This document shows positions 1 to 10,913 of a stretch of 64,000 nt of DNA, in pieces. The notes under the pieces were generated by a model. It was not told where the DNA came from, ran no database searches, and saw only the letters and a list, made by a program, of their open reading frames with translations. How positions within the stretch are numbered: the first letter of the stretch is position 1; the number at the start of each line of letters is the position of its first letter. The position numbers were made by a program, and so were the translations under genes. The stretch is from Bilabrum cf. latius (lineage: Eukaryota > Bigyra: Bicosoecida > Bigyra > Bicosoecida). Location: assembly GCA_965178125.1 (NCBI GenBank), contig OZ237758.1:1-64000 (forward strand). Direction: 5' to 3'.

Positions 1-96
1 CCCTAACCCTAACCTAACCCTAACCCTAACCCTAACCCTAACCCTAACCCTAACCCTAACCCTAACCCTAACCCTAACCCTAACCCTAAACCCCTA
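1..96. repeat. Terminal telomere repeat (CCCTAA)n
   Basis: Tandem CCCTAA hexamers start at base 1, with one slipped unit near base 11 and degenerate units near 88-96. The C-rich strand read 5' to 3' from the left edge is the orientation expected of a left chromosome end, so the window appears to begin at a telomere. The repeat corresponds to TTAGGG. Confidence 0.95.
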
Positions 97-100
97 AAAA

Positions 101-608
101 TCACCTGTAGTTGCCGAGATCGTAGCACGTCGTTTTTCGGTGTTGAAATTCTTCATACACCCATATCGGCGCCGCGCGGCCAGAACGGAACCTGGGGAAC
201 ATTTGGCCCATGTTGTGCCCCCAGGCCGTCCCGATGCAGTTTGAACGGTCTTCATATCACTGTAGTTGCCGAGATCGTAGCACGTCGTTTTTCGGTGTGA
301 AATTCTTCATACACCCATATCGGCGCCGCGCGGCCAGAACGGAACCTGGGAACATTTGGCCCATGTTGTGCCCCCAGGCCGTCCCGATGCAGTTTGAACG
401 GTCTTCATATCACCTGTAGTTGCCGAGATCGGTAGCACGTCGTTTTTCGGTGTGAAATTCTTCATACACCCATATCGGCGCCGCGCGGCCAGAACGGAAC
501 CTGGGGAACATTTGGCCCATGTTGTGCCCCCAGGCCGTCCCGATGCAGTTTGAACGGTCTTCATATCACCTGTAGTTGCCGAGATCGTAGCACGTCGTTT
601 TTCGACAA
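101..608. repeat. Subtelomeric tandem repeat family A (about 155 bp, 3.3 copies)
   Basis: Units begin with the TGTAGTTGCCGAGATCG motif near 104, 260, 413 and 569, a spacing of about 153-156 bp. Each unit also holds CGGCGCCGCGCGGCCAGAAC and CCCATGTTGTGCCCCCAGG. The last unit is cut at about 605, where a shared junction block begins. Short ORFs on both strands are repeat artefacts. The family is clearly related to family B further in. Confidence 0.9.
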
Positions 609-647
609 ATATTGAAGATGAAAATATTTTTTCCCCGACCCTGTCCC
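605..647. repeat. Junction block preceding interstitial telomere array 1
   Basis: An AT-rich block containing ATTGAAGATGAAAATA then CCCCGACCCTGTCCCT sits exactly between the truncated 155-bp repeat and the telomeric array. A nearly identical block occurs at 1912-1957 in the same position relative to family B and the second array. Confidence 0.8.
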
Positions 648-987
648 TAACCCTAACCCTAACCCTAACCCTAACCCTAACCCTAACCCTAACCCTAACC
701 CTAACCCTAACCCTAACCCTAACCCTAACCCTAACCCTAACCCTAACCCTAACCCTAACCCTAACCCTAACCCTAACCCTAACCCTAACCCTAACCCTAA
801 CCCTAACCCTAACCCTAACCCTAACCCTAACCCTAACCCTAACCCTAACCCTAACCCTAACCCTAACCCTAACCCTAACCCTAACCCTAACCCTAACCCT
901 AACCCTAACCCTAACCCTAACCCTAACCCTAACCCTAACCCTAACCCTAACCCTAACCCTAACCCTAACCCTAACCCTAACCCTAAA
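644..987. repeat. Interstitial telomeric array 1 (CCCTAA)n
   Basis: About 340 bp of uninterrupted CCCTAA units in the same orientation as the chromosome end, roughly 57 copies. The lack of decay suggests recent formation or continued homogenisation. The VR/GL dipeptide ORFs on the minus strand are translation artefacts. Confidence 0.95.
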
Positions 988-1003
988 AAACCCAACCCAT
1001 TGG

Positions 1004-1913
1004 CTCGTATCGGCGCCGCGCGACATAAACGGAACCTGGGGAACATGTGGCCCATGTTGTGCCCCAAGGCCGTCCCAATGCAGTCAGAACGGTCTTCATA
1101 TGTCCTGTAGTTGCCGAGATCTCAATCCGCGAAAATTCAGCATGAAATCCTTCATCGGCTCGTATCGGCGCCGCGCGACATAAACGGAACCTGGGGAACA
1201 TTTTGCCCATGTTGTGCCCCAAGGCCGTCCCAATGCAGTTTCAACGGTCTTCATATGTCCTGTAGTTGCCGAGATCTCAATCCGCGAAAATTCAGCATGA
1301 AATCCTTCATCGGCTCGTATCGGCGCCGCGCGACATAAACGGAACCTGGGGAACATTTGGCCCATGTTGTGCCCCAAGGCCGTCCCAATGCAGTCGGAAC
1401 GGTCTTCATATGTCCTGTAGTTGCCGAGATCTCAATCCGCGAAAATTCAGCATGAAATCCTTCATCGGCTCGTATCGGCGCCGCGCGACATAAACGGAAC
1501 CTGGGGAAAATTTGGCCCATGTTGTGCCCCAAGGCCGTCCCAATGCAGTCGGAACGGTCTTCATATGTCCTGTAGTTGCCGAGATCTCAATCCGCGAAAA
1601 TTCAGCATGAAATCCTTCATCGGCTCGTATCGGCGCCGCGCGACATAAACGGAACCTGGGGAACATTTGGCCCATGTTGTGCCCCAAGGCCGTCCCAATG
1701 CAGTCAGAACGGTCTTCATATGTCCTGTAGTTGCCGAGATCTCAATCCGCGAAAATTCAGCATGAAATCCTTCATCGGCTCGTATCGGCGCCGCGCGACA
1801 TAAACGGAACCTGGGGAACATTTGGCCCATGTTGTGCCCCAAGGCCGTCCCAATGCAGTCGGAACGGTCTTCATATGTCCTGTAGTTGCCGAGATCTCAA
1901 TCCGCGAAAATTC
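1004..1913. repeat. Subtelomeric tandem repeat family B (155 bp, about 6 copies)
   Basis: Identical landmarks recur every 155 bp (for example near 1111, 1266, 1421, 1576 and 1731). Units carry GATCTCAATCCGCGAAAATT, TATCGGCGCCGCGCGACATA and CCCATGTTGTGCCCCAAGG. Copies differ by only a few bases. Family B shares its core with family A but has a different 5' half. The last copy ends abruptly at the shared junction block. Confidence 0.9.
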
Positions 1914-1973
1914 GACAAAAATTGAAGATGAAAATATTTTTTCCCCGACCCTGTCCCTGACTTTATAATAGAT
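1912..1973. repeat. Junction block preceding interstitial telomere array 2
   Basis: A second copy of the ATTGAAGATGAAAATA ... CCCCGACCCTGTCCCT block, followed by a short unique tail (about 1957-1973) before the next telomeric array. Confidence 0.8.
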
Positions 1974-2335
1974 ACCCTAACCCTAACCCTAACCCTAACC
2001 CTAACCCTAACCCTAACCCTAACCCTAACCCTAACCCTAACCCTAACCCTAACCCTAACCCTAACCCTAACCCTAACCCTAACCCTAACCCTAACCCTAA
2101 CCCTAACCCTAACCCTAACCCTAACCCTAACCCTAACCCTAACCCTAACCCTAACCCTAACCCTAACCCTAACCCTAACCCTAACCCTAACCCTAACCCT
2201 AACCCTAACCCTAACCCTAACCCTAACCCTAACCCTAACCCTAACCCTAACCCTAACCCTAACCCTAACCCTAACCCTAACCCTAACCCTAACCCTAACC
2301 CTAACCCTAACCCTAACCCTAACCCTAACCCTAAA
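1974..2335. repeat. Interstitial telomeric array 2 (CCCTAA)n
   Basis: About 360 bp of perfect CCCTAA units, same orientation as the terminal telomere, about 60 copies. It separates the 155-bp family from a different 69-bp repeat. Confidence 0.95.
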
Positions 2336-2336
2336 A

Positions 2337-2604
2337 AGTTATACTGAGCTTGTGTGTGTGTGGTAGGTCGATGCAAAGAGCGGCGGATGGTGTGCCCTGT
2401 GTACACGTTATACTGAGCTTGTGTGTGTGTGGTAGGTCGATGCAAAGAGCGGCGGATGGTGTGCCCTGTGTACACGTTATACTGAGCTTGTGTGTGTGTG
2501 GTAGGTCGATGCAAAGAGCGGCGGATGGTGTGCCCTGTGTACACGTTATACTGAGTTTGTGTGTGTGGTAGGTCGATGCAAAGAGCGGTGGATGGTGTGC
2601 TCCT
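2337..2604. repeat. 69-bp tandem repeat, about 4 copies
   Basis: Units of 69 bp contain TTATACTGAGCTTGTGTGTG and GGTAGGTCGATGCAAAGAGC. Three copies are nearly perfect and the fourth is degenerate. Because 69 is a multiple of 3 the array keeps a frame open by chance. No coding evidence. Sequence from 2605 to 2834 is unique, with a few degenerate TAGGG-like stretches near 2630-2725, and no gene was seen there. Confidence 0.85.
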
Positions 2605-2834
2605 AAGCTCAGTATTGAACGCTTTAGGTGACGTAGGGTTTGTTGTTTGGGTAAGAAAACGCGACTTAGTGTTACGGTGAGGGTAATGGTAGGGAACGAG
2701 ACTTAGGGTCAGGGTTAGGGGCCCGTAAGGAAAGTGATTTGAATTTTCTTGCGACTTCAATGCAGAATCGTATGGCGTTATTGTGCCAACTAGTGTGTGC
2801 GTGGTCATTCAGATAAACTGCTGTTGCTTAACAT

Positions 2835-4418
2835 TCATGACGTCTTGCCCCGGTGCTGTTCGAGAATTACAATTTCGCACGACGTATGCCCAGCTTGTCG
2901 TGCAATTTGCTGTAGTCTCATAAGTCTGCCTCGGCTACATGCCAGCCTGCCCAGCTTTAGCCGCTTGGCAAGTTCCATCGGCCTCCCATCGGAGCAGCAC
3001 TTGCCTAGAAGACTTGCGTCCTTCTATGCATCAGTGGCTCGCCTCCAAAGCAACACATGCATGAGTAAGCTCCTTCTAGCAACCTCTATTGCAACTCCTG
3101 ACTGTCTCTACAACACATCGTCGCAGTCTCTGCGGTGGGGCTTTGGAGTCATCTCTAGCAACAGCTGCCTTTGCCGTTGATTGCACGGCAGTCGGTTTAG
3201 TCTGAGCTACTTGGAAAGCAAAGGTGCGCTGCCAAGTATACAGCAATGACATAGGACACTCCATTCAGGGATGAACGCTTGCCTATGCCTCCAAGCCATC
3301 CGGAATCGCAGAATAGCCTTGCATCTCTTCGTGCAATTCTCGACACGTCTAAGCCAGTGGTCGTACGGAGGCAGCCTGAGCTCTGCATAGCGGGCTACCT
3401 GCTCGTAAACACGGCGAGGAGGAATGCAATGGAGCGGGCGCTTATTCTGCAGCGGCATGTATTTGCTGTCCATTTGGGTGCGGCGGGTACCTGCTGCCTT
3501 TCTGGTTGTTCTGCGGACCAACCGTGAACCTGTGGATCTGGATCTTCGAGTCGATCCCCAATTCGAAAAAGGTTGTATTCTCAACTACCTAGTAATACCC
3601 CCATCCTCGTCATCAGGGTGCCTTCCAATTGTCATCAATGCCTTGATAACGCCTGCTCGCCGCTGCTTCACAGCCACCCTGAAAGCCTTCCAGTCGTCGG
3701 CCGATACGTCGATGGCTGATTCTCCCTCCAGTGCCAAGAACAGCAGCACTGAATTTGTGAACCCCTTTGCGCACGCAAATTGGAGCTCCTGTGCGCCCGG
3801 GCGAAACATCCAGTCATTCTTGCAATTTTGCATCTCCAGCAGATGGAGAAGCAAGTCGTCATTCCCACTCTTGCAGGCGCTTGTGAACATGAATCGAATG
3901 GAAGGGGTCATTGTCTGCGGCGTTCCAGTTATATAATCTAGAACAATGCATCGAACCTGATCGTCATACCCGAATCTCTTGCCTGCGATGCACTGCACCA
4001 TTCCAGGCAAGAATCGGCGGCGGCTGCCACGAAGAGAGAGTAGGAGGAGAATCAGCTCCGTGCGCTCCTAGGCAAATGCAATTCGTAGAGCACTATCCTC
4101 GTCGAAATGCACGTCGACCTGCCTCTCGTCGCTTATCTCAAGCAATGCCTTGAGGGTGGACAACGGCGAGCTGCGACGTCTGCATGCGGCTTCGAAGCAT
4201 TTCTGCGCCGCCGCTGGGGTTACGGCCGGCGATGGTAAACCCAAAAGTTCATGCATGGTCCATACCCTTCCAAGGTCACAAGCTATGCTAAACCCCTCAT
4301 TGATCGTCTAGCTGGCAGAATCGCGTGGAATGCCATGACCGCCACTCTTGAGAATAGCAAGAACTGGACCTGCGCTCTTGCTGCCGCAGGCGGCCAGAAA
4401 CTATTCATGCAGAGACAT
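2835..4418 (-). CDS. Ankyrin-type protein, subtelomeric paralogue of the gene at 4672-6761
   Basis: With UAG as Gln, one frame stays open from ATG 4418-4416 to TGA 2837-2835 (about 527 residues, seven internal UAG). The middle part has ankyrin-like helices (for example FTSACKSGNDDLLLHLLEM and LQFACAKGFTNSVLLFLAL). The C-terminus carries LLWRRATDA-Q-KDAS followed by DGRPMELAKRLKLGRLA. This matches the divergent neighbour (LWRRAVEAKRDAS and EGRPMELARRLRLGKLAG), so the two genes are homologous. Residues encoded by roughly 3100-3580 are Arg/Cys-rich and less ankyrin-like and could hide an intron (a possible donor lies just after 3590). Function beyond protein binding is unknown. Confidence 0.5.
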
Positions 4419-4671
4419 AACACGAAAAAGTATTATTGCTACCTACTCTGTGCCCGGATTCGCGAAACGGACTGGAGAAGCGGAGTGAGGCAAATCCATG
4501 TCGAACGGCGCCGACCATGCAATGCAGCCTGGCAGTCCAGATCCGGAATTGAAATCACATGGCGAGGATCACTGAGGCAGGAACGTGCAGCCCAGTTGAG
4601 CGTGACATATCAAAAACATGCCTATTTCAAGGGTTAGCTGAAGCCGGAGCCTTTTGAACTACCCTCTGGAC

Positions 4672-6761
4672 ATGGCTGCGGACAACGTCCTCCGAGCTGC
4701 ATCCAACGGGTCTGTTGAGAAATTGAGGGCTGCGCTGTATGGAGCTGCTACTGCACTTGGTTCGTACTATCCTGGATAGGCGGTGGCTAATGGTTCCATT
4801 ATGGTGAGTCATTGCATCGTGACGATGCGTACCTGACGTCCAAGATGTCAAAGTTGCTCATTAGGTTACCACTGCTCATATTGGACCCACGCATACTAGT
4901 ACTTCACTCAGGTTGGAGTTCCGATTGTACAAGCAGCCGCACATGGTCACGTCGCTGCCTGCCGCTTATTGATTGAATGTGGCGCACACGTTGATCGAGC
5001 ACAAGAAGTGAGAGATGATGCACCATGGTGTTCGTGGCTTTTCTTCGTTTGTTCAGTCTCTAGTTGATGGTTCCCCCCGCTGGGATAGTGCTCGCATCAT
5101 TTTGATGTAGCGCAGTCTGGATGGACTGCCCTCATGTCTGCGGCTTGGAATGGACACTACCGCGTATGCAGACTTCTGCTTGACAGCGGCGCGGATCTCA
5201 CTCTGAAGAATAGAGCAGTGAGCAAACCAGCAATTTCGCAATAGCCATTTTCTACGGAGACCGAGTGCGATGTACGCGACGACTTTAGAAGCGCAGAACG
5301 GCATGACTGCGTTGGCTATGGCTGCGGCGCAAGGCCACGGAGCCACGGTTCGGTGCATCTTGGAATGCTCTTCAGGAACACTGTGTTTGCATTTGTAGGA
5401 CGAAGTGAGGAAGGGTCGGGGCGCAGCTGCCTTCATGGCGAGACCCTTTCTATCGCACGCGCCCACTGCAAAGCTGCAGTTGCTACGTCTCGCTTATTTC
5501 GCAGGAAAGGCGAACCCCTATTCACCATGCCGCCATGGGAGGTCACTGGAAGGTGTGCTACACGCTGATGCGGCATGGAGCTGATCCAGATGTGACTGAT
5601 ACTGTGAGACTACTTGTAAATGTGACCTAGACGATCTTGTGTACTATCCTGTCTCCCTGGGACACCGCTGGAAGCGTTTGATTCCCGATTTCGACTCCTA
5701 TTCATCATCGCTTGCAGGAGCCCCGCAGCCCCCTTGAATGGGCCGCCAGCGGGGGGCATCACATGGCTTGCCGGGTACTCCTGTAGGGCGGGGCCACGGC
5801 AGGCCTCATCCCAGGGGCAAACACTGGGCCACTGTGCCTAGCGGCGATGGAGGGGCATTACAAGGCCTGCAAAGCGTTGGTGCGTGGAGGAGCAGGTGTG
5901 AATGAAGGCAATCGAGTAAGACGGGCGGCGGGGTTGCAAGTGTGGCGGACTACTAAACCTGCTTGTATCTGCTAGCACTGCGCCACCCCTGGTCACACTG
6001 CCTCTGTGCCTGCATCATTCCCGCAGGGAGGCTGTCCCCCACTCTGCTGCAGCGGGAGCAACCTCAAGATCACTCGGTTCTTGCTATCCGAAGGGGCACT
6101 CCCCAATCCCTTGGCACCGGGCGGGTTCCACCCCCTCATAGGCCCAGCTGGATGTGGGGGTGCAGAGGCTTGTCTGGCGCTTCTGCAGGCAGGTGCGGAC
6201 CCGCTGTAGCCATTGTATCGAGCGAGAGATGATGAAGCCGACTTGTTGCCCGCCAGCAAAGCGGCAAGCTAGGGTCATGCAGCAGTGCTTGCGGTGCTGC
6301 TCGACCACAGGGCTGCAGGGGGGGATCCGGTCCACGCAAGGGTGCACATGGAACAGGTGGCACGGTGTGCCCAGCGGCCCCTGGGTCACAGTAATGCGGT
6401 AAAAAGGGCAATGTAGGAGTGTGGACTAGACGCAGGGAAGTGCGTTCAGCTACTGGGAGCATACGCTGAGGGTCAACAGAAGCATCTCATTCTTCGGCTG
6501 ACTAGGCACCGAGCCAAGAGCATCGTACTCTGGCGGAGGGCCGTGGAGGCCAAAAGGGACGCCTCTATGGTATTTCAGGCTGCAGCAGAGGGAAGGCCCA
6601 TGGAGCTAGCGAGGAGGTTGCGGTTGGGCAAGCTGGCGGGGGCGTTGCAGTCCAAGGGTGAAGTCGGTGGGGCTGGCCAGCAGATGTCGGCGTTGGAAGC
6701 TGCCATCATTGGTGGGCATGCGGAATGCGTGGCGCTGCTGCAAGAAGCAGGTCAAGGCTGA
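4672..6761 (+). CDS. Ankyrin-repeat protein, seven exons
   Basis: Proposed exons: 4672-4792, 4913-5007, 5116-5217, 5297-5404, 5505-5603, 5718-5915 and 6027-6761 (TGA), giving about 485 residues. Most exons correspond to one ankyrin repeat: GWSPIVQAAAHGH, SGWTALMSAAWNGH, NGMTALAMAAAQGH, RRTPIHHAAMGGH and PLEWAASGGHH. Internal introns use GTGAG or GTAAG donors and mostly CGCAG acceptors. The first donor (GTTCCA at 4793) was chosen because it joins AN to GWSPIV in frame; a better-looking GTGAGT at 4804 does not keep frame. UAG codons fall where ankyrins tolerate Gln (RVLL-Q-GGA, KAAS-Q-GHAA). Start is the first ATG. It likely binds proteins; the partner is unknown. About 250 bp separate it from the divergent paralogue. 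Confidence 0.7.
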
Positions 6762-7014
6762 CTTGCTCTCGCGATGAGATAATTTTCTACTCGTGTGCAT
6801 GCGAGAATATGCTGAGCACGAGCTGCCGTTTGCAACCTGCAACCGGTGGAGCCGGACCTTCTTGAAGATGAAGACAACTTGAAGGCACGAGTTCGCTTCC
6901 ATCACCCATTTCGAGAGGGCAAGCTCTCCGCACTTGCTAGCCATTCGTTGTGTACACGTGCTACGTATAGGCAAGCGCGCACGCGTATCTAGGCGGTTGT
7001 TGTGGCGCCAAATC

Positions 7015-8970
7015 ATGTCCTCAACAGCAGCGGCAAGCGCGTCAGGTGCCCAATGTAGCGTCGCAAGTGCGTATCCCACCGAAAGTATAGCCACCAAACT
7101 GGCACCATGGGCTACGGGAGAGGGTACTTTAGGCTCGAATCCGTTGGAAGTGCTACACAGGGTTTCGCTGCCAGCTCCGCCCCGGTCAGTTTCGGTACCA
7201 GCCATGACAGGGAGCACCGATGAGACTCATGGGGCTAAGCTTAGCAGTATTGGTATGTCGGGATCAAAGCGGAGGAAGGTCGAAACCACGGATGCGGGCG
7301 AAAAAGCAGCCGACGACACCACTCCGGGCCTTGCAGCTGCGGCGGCTGCCCGCTCTTCTGATGCCGTGGGCAAATTGTTCCACTGCGGTCCAGCTCTTAC
7401 GTTTTCAGTTGATGCAACTAGTGGGATGGCTCGGGCTACGACGCTGAGGATGTCGCACGGGATGGTGCCCACTCCGGTTTTCATGCCGGTTGGGACGCAA
7501 GGCACAGTTAAAGGGGTATCCCCTGCGGACCTGGAAGATCCAGCGCTTGATTGCCGCATTGCACTCGGTAATACATACCATCTTGGGACTAGGCCGGGGG
7601 AAGAGCGCATGAGAAGGTTGGGCGGGCTGCACAAGCTCATGGGCCTGCGGCCGGGCAGGTGCTTGCTCACAGATAGCGGCGGTTTTCAGATGGTATCGCT
7701 GTTGCATCTGGCTGAAATCACAGAGAAAGGCGTTGAGTTTAGGTCGCCGATGGATGGCTCCAAGATGCTCCTGACCCCGGAGCGCAGCATGCGGATCCAG
7801 AATGCCATCGGAGCAGACGTGCTCATGGCGCTGGACGACGTGGTGGACTCCAAGACAGTGGACGGGCCCAGATTCAAGGAGGCCTGCGAGCGAACCTTGC
7901 GCTGGATAGACCGGTGCATTGCAGCTCACCGCCGCACCGATACCTAGAACCTCTTCGGCATCGTGCAGGGTGGGCTTGACACGCGCCCAGGAGGTCTCAG
8001 GGACGACAGCTTACAGGGCATGATGCGGCGGGACCCATGCCTGCCTGGATATGCCATCGGTGGGCTAGCCGGGGGGGAGGATAAGCGCTTCTTCTGGAGG
8101 GTAGTGGCGCAGTGTTGTGCAGCCCTACCTCCGTGGAAGCCGCGCTACTTGATGGGGGTCGGCTTTCCGCTGGATCTAGTGGTGTGCACTGGGCTGGGCG
8201 TGGATATGTTTGATTGCGTGTTCCCCACTCGGACGGCTCGATTTGGATGCGCGCTTGTGCCGGGGGGATAGCTTCGCCTGCGCGCAGGCGGCAGCAAGAA
8301 AGGCTCGAGGAAAGGGGCGGCCAGCGGGTCAGGGTCCACTGGCAGTAGTGCCGCGTCCTCTCTTTCGCCTGCGGAGGACCCGCGCCCTATCGACGAGACT
8401 TGCCCGTGCCCTGCGTGCAAGAGGGGAAGAGAGGGCTTCACCAGCAGGGCGCGTCTGCATGCGCTGGCCAGGGGTCCCGACCCAGCTACTGCGGCTCAGT
8501 TGGTCACTCTGCACAACATCTGCTACATGCTGAGGCTCTCACGAGCGATGCGGAGGGCAGTGGTGCTGGACCAGTACCCACAGTTTGCACAAGCATTCTT
8601 GCGCGAGTACTACCCGCGAGCTGGGGCTGCTCCCTCGGACTCTGCAGGTCTGCCGAAAGCAGGAGGCTCCAAGGGCTCTGCAGCCGAGGGGGCAGTTCCC
8701 CTGTGGGCGAGGGAAGCGCTCACTGCCGCGGGAATCGCTGGTCCAGGGCGGGAGTGGCTGCTGGCATCTGAGGAGGAGAGCTGCCGGAGCGGGGATGGGG
8801 GCGCATAGGGCTCGTCTCCAGCTGGCGAGGAGGAGCAGTTCGCGGCTGCGATCCCATCGGTTTCGCTGGAGGCTCGCTTCGAGGGCTCCACGCTGGACTG
8901 GGGCCTGGGTGAGGAGGGGGACGCTGGCGAGGGTTGGGGGCAGGTCGAGCTTGGCGTGCCGGTGGCTTGA
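7015..8970 (+). CDS. QTRT1: Queuine tRNA-ribosyltransferase, catalytic subunit (TGT/QTRT1)
   Basis: Exchanges G34 of GUN-anticodon tRNAs (His, Asn, Asp, Tyr) for queuine; in eukaryotes it normally works with QTRT2. The 651-residue protein has a low-complexity N-terminus of about 140 residues with a basic SKRRK patch, then the TIM-barrel core: [14 protein letters not shown], the TDSGGFQM substrate site, [26 protein letters not shown] and RYLMGVG...[15 protein letters not shown]. The C-terminal zinc site CPCPACKRG...LHN is present. UAG at 7945-7947 replaces the near-invariant Gln before LFGIVQGG; further UAGs lie at 8269 and 8806. ATG 7015 is the first ATG after an upstream in-frame TGA (about 6880). 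Terminates at TGA. An acidic tail extends beyond the usual end. Confidence 0.93.
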
Positions 8971-9088
8971 CTCAATTGCCTGTCGATCCAATAGGTGCAA
9001 ACCACGTTCAGCACTAATGACTGGATCCTGACTGATGTGATGGGAATGCAAACCTCATACATATCAAATATCACACCCGGATTCCTCA

Positions 9089-10690
9089 TCATTTCTTCTT
9101 GCCTTTTCCTTTCCCTTTCCCCTCGGCTTCCGTGGCGCCCTCTCCTTGGCCTCGCAGTTCAGCCAAGATTGCCGCCCGAGCCTTTGCGATCGAGGGACCC
9201 CAGCCGGTTGCCATCGAGTTCAGCGTATCCAAGACAGACGGCGGGCTGGGTTTTGCTTCGGCAGCTTCATCGGCTCGGGGACTTGTCTTGCCCTTGCCCT
9301 TCCCTTTACCCTTGCCGCCCTTCTTCGCACCTGCATCGTCCTGCTCGGCGATGGCTGCAGGCCGGGGGCCCGTCACGATGCTACCAACCATTTCTAGCGG
9401 TACGCGGGGAGGAAGGGGCAGGAACAGCGGGAACGCTTTACCCGCCCGCAGCAATGGGGCTCGAGGGTCTCTGGGCCCCACACCGCCACCGCCAGCAGTA
9501 CCTGGTCGTCTCGCTCCCCCAACCGAAGTAGCCGTGCCTGATCTGAATGAAACCCTTGACGTTGCACCCGCAGAGCGCTTGGAGGCCGCAGATGTAGCTG
9601 GTCTCCTCGGTGGAAGCACGTCTCGCGGCAGGACGGCGAGACAGTAGGTTGCTCCGGGGGACAGCACTTGACTAGCTGGAGAGTGCCTGATTGCGGCCCC
9701 ACTCAGACCGAGGGTGCGCACGGATGCATCGAGGGAAGGAAGAAGAGTAGCAGAGCTATGAGCTTTATCACCGGCCTCCGTCCCGTCATCCACAGCCTGA
9801 CCATTGCCGCCCACATCGCCTTTATCCTCACCCACTGCCAGGGGGCCAGCGGCTGCCACGCCCCCCTGCGCATCAGAGAGTAAGTCTTCAGGAACCCAGT
9901 CCAGGCCTGCCACACCGGAACTGAGCACTGTCTTGGTAGCTGGCTCCAACTCGCACAGATCAACACCTATCCAGTCCCGCCAAGCAGCAGAGATCTCGTG
10001 GCCCGCGGCTCGCAATGCTCCCACGCTGCCCTCGCGTGCAGGGAGGGTCACGTTGGCCTGCCCCCCTGCAACAGCCGCTTCGTTGCCAGGAACTGTTTCA
10101 CCGTCAGCCATTTTCAAAAGAGAGGCCGCAAAGTCTGAAGCCGAGATGCTTTTAGACTCCATGACGCCACTGGCAGAGCAGCCAGTTCCCGCTGCTTCCG
10201 TTGCCTACCTCGCGTCGTGCCTCAGCTGCAGGCTCGCCGCGTGTATCGCTCGTATTGACTATATTCGGTGATCTAACCCGGCCTAACGTCTCTCTAGACC
10301 CTCAATTAGTTGCTGAGTGTTGCTGATTGGAGAGGCCTCGGACTGCTCGGAGGGGCTGCTCACAGCCACGTTGTCACCTGCTGCTGCTTCGGCGTGCATG
10401 GCCTCATCGTCTGCGGCTAGCGCAAGCGACTAGTATTCAAGTTTCCGTGCATTGATTTCGCGCGCTGTCTCAGCGATATCAGATCGTAGCTCAGACTCCA
10501 ACCGTTTGCAAATGGCATCCATGTCCCGGAGGGCCGTCTCTTGGGCAGCTCGGAGCAGCTCGGCGCATGTCACGTTACTTGAAAATGGGCACCCTTTTCC
10601 AGTTGATTCATCTGCGGGCGCGATGTGGAAAGCTGATTCTGCTTGCAGAACTAACAGCACAAAAATGATGTAGAGATCATCCAGAAACAT
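9089..10690 (-). CDS. Predicted secreted or membrane-inserted low-complexity protein with Gly-Lys tail
   Basis: Not recognised. Read with UAG as Gln, ATG 10690-10688 to TGA 9091-9089 gives 533 residues. The N-terminus has a hydrophobic stretch (FLDDLYIIFVLLVLQAES) typical of a signal peptide. An alternative ATG lies 48 bases upstream and would bury it. A charged helical region follows (ELLRAAQETALRDMDAI...), then four UAG codons between about 10430 and 10190, an Ala/Gly/Ser-rich middle, and a C-terminus of alternating Gly-Lys (GKGKGKGKGK) ending KKK. Without UAG decoding it would be two fragments. The tail resembles nucleic-acid-binding or retention tails, but that is inference. It lies 224 bp downstream of glycerol kinase on the same strand. 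Confidence 0.6.
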
Positions 10691-10913
10691 CGCTGGCTCA
10701 CCCGGACCGAACCGGATCCAAACTATTGGATCAGTCATCAACAAGTGATGGAATTTGAACAAATTGCGGACAAACTTGTTGCGGCCGAGCCCGGCTAACG
10801 CTTGTATGGCCCTTCTTGGGCGCTCTAGCCGTTGCCATTGCCAAAAACCGGAAGCATAATGCTACAAAGTCCCCGGATCGGCCAAGGTATCCACTGGCAA
10901 GGATAGATCTACG

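Noticed and set aside
307-1067. Minus ORFs rich in VR or GL dipeptides
   Set aside because: Translation of telomeric hexamers; no coding evidence.
101-1913. CRISPR-like array
   Set aside because: The 155-bp units are direct tandem repeats with no unique spacers.
4251-4637. Plus ORF of 128 codons between the ankyrin genes
   Set aside because: It overlaps the 5' part of the minus ankyrin gene and has no recognisable motif.
6399-6479. Intron in the ankyrin gene (GTAAAA donor, CAACAG acceptor)
   Set aside because: The sequence reads straight through in frame with one UAG (RAM-Q-ECGLDAGKCVQLLGAYAE), so no intron is needed.
7945-7947. TAG as a real stop followed by pseudogene remnants
   Set aside because: The same pattern occurs in nearly every gene, with perfect conservation on both sides and no frameshifts; widespread pseudogenes would not keep active sites.
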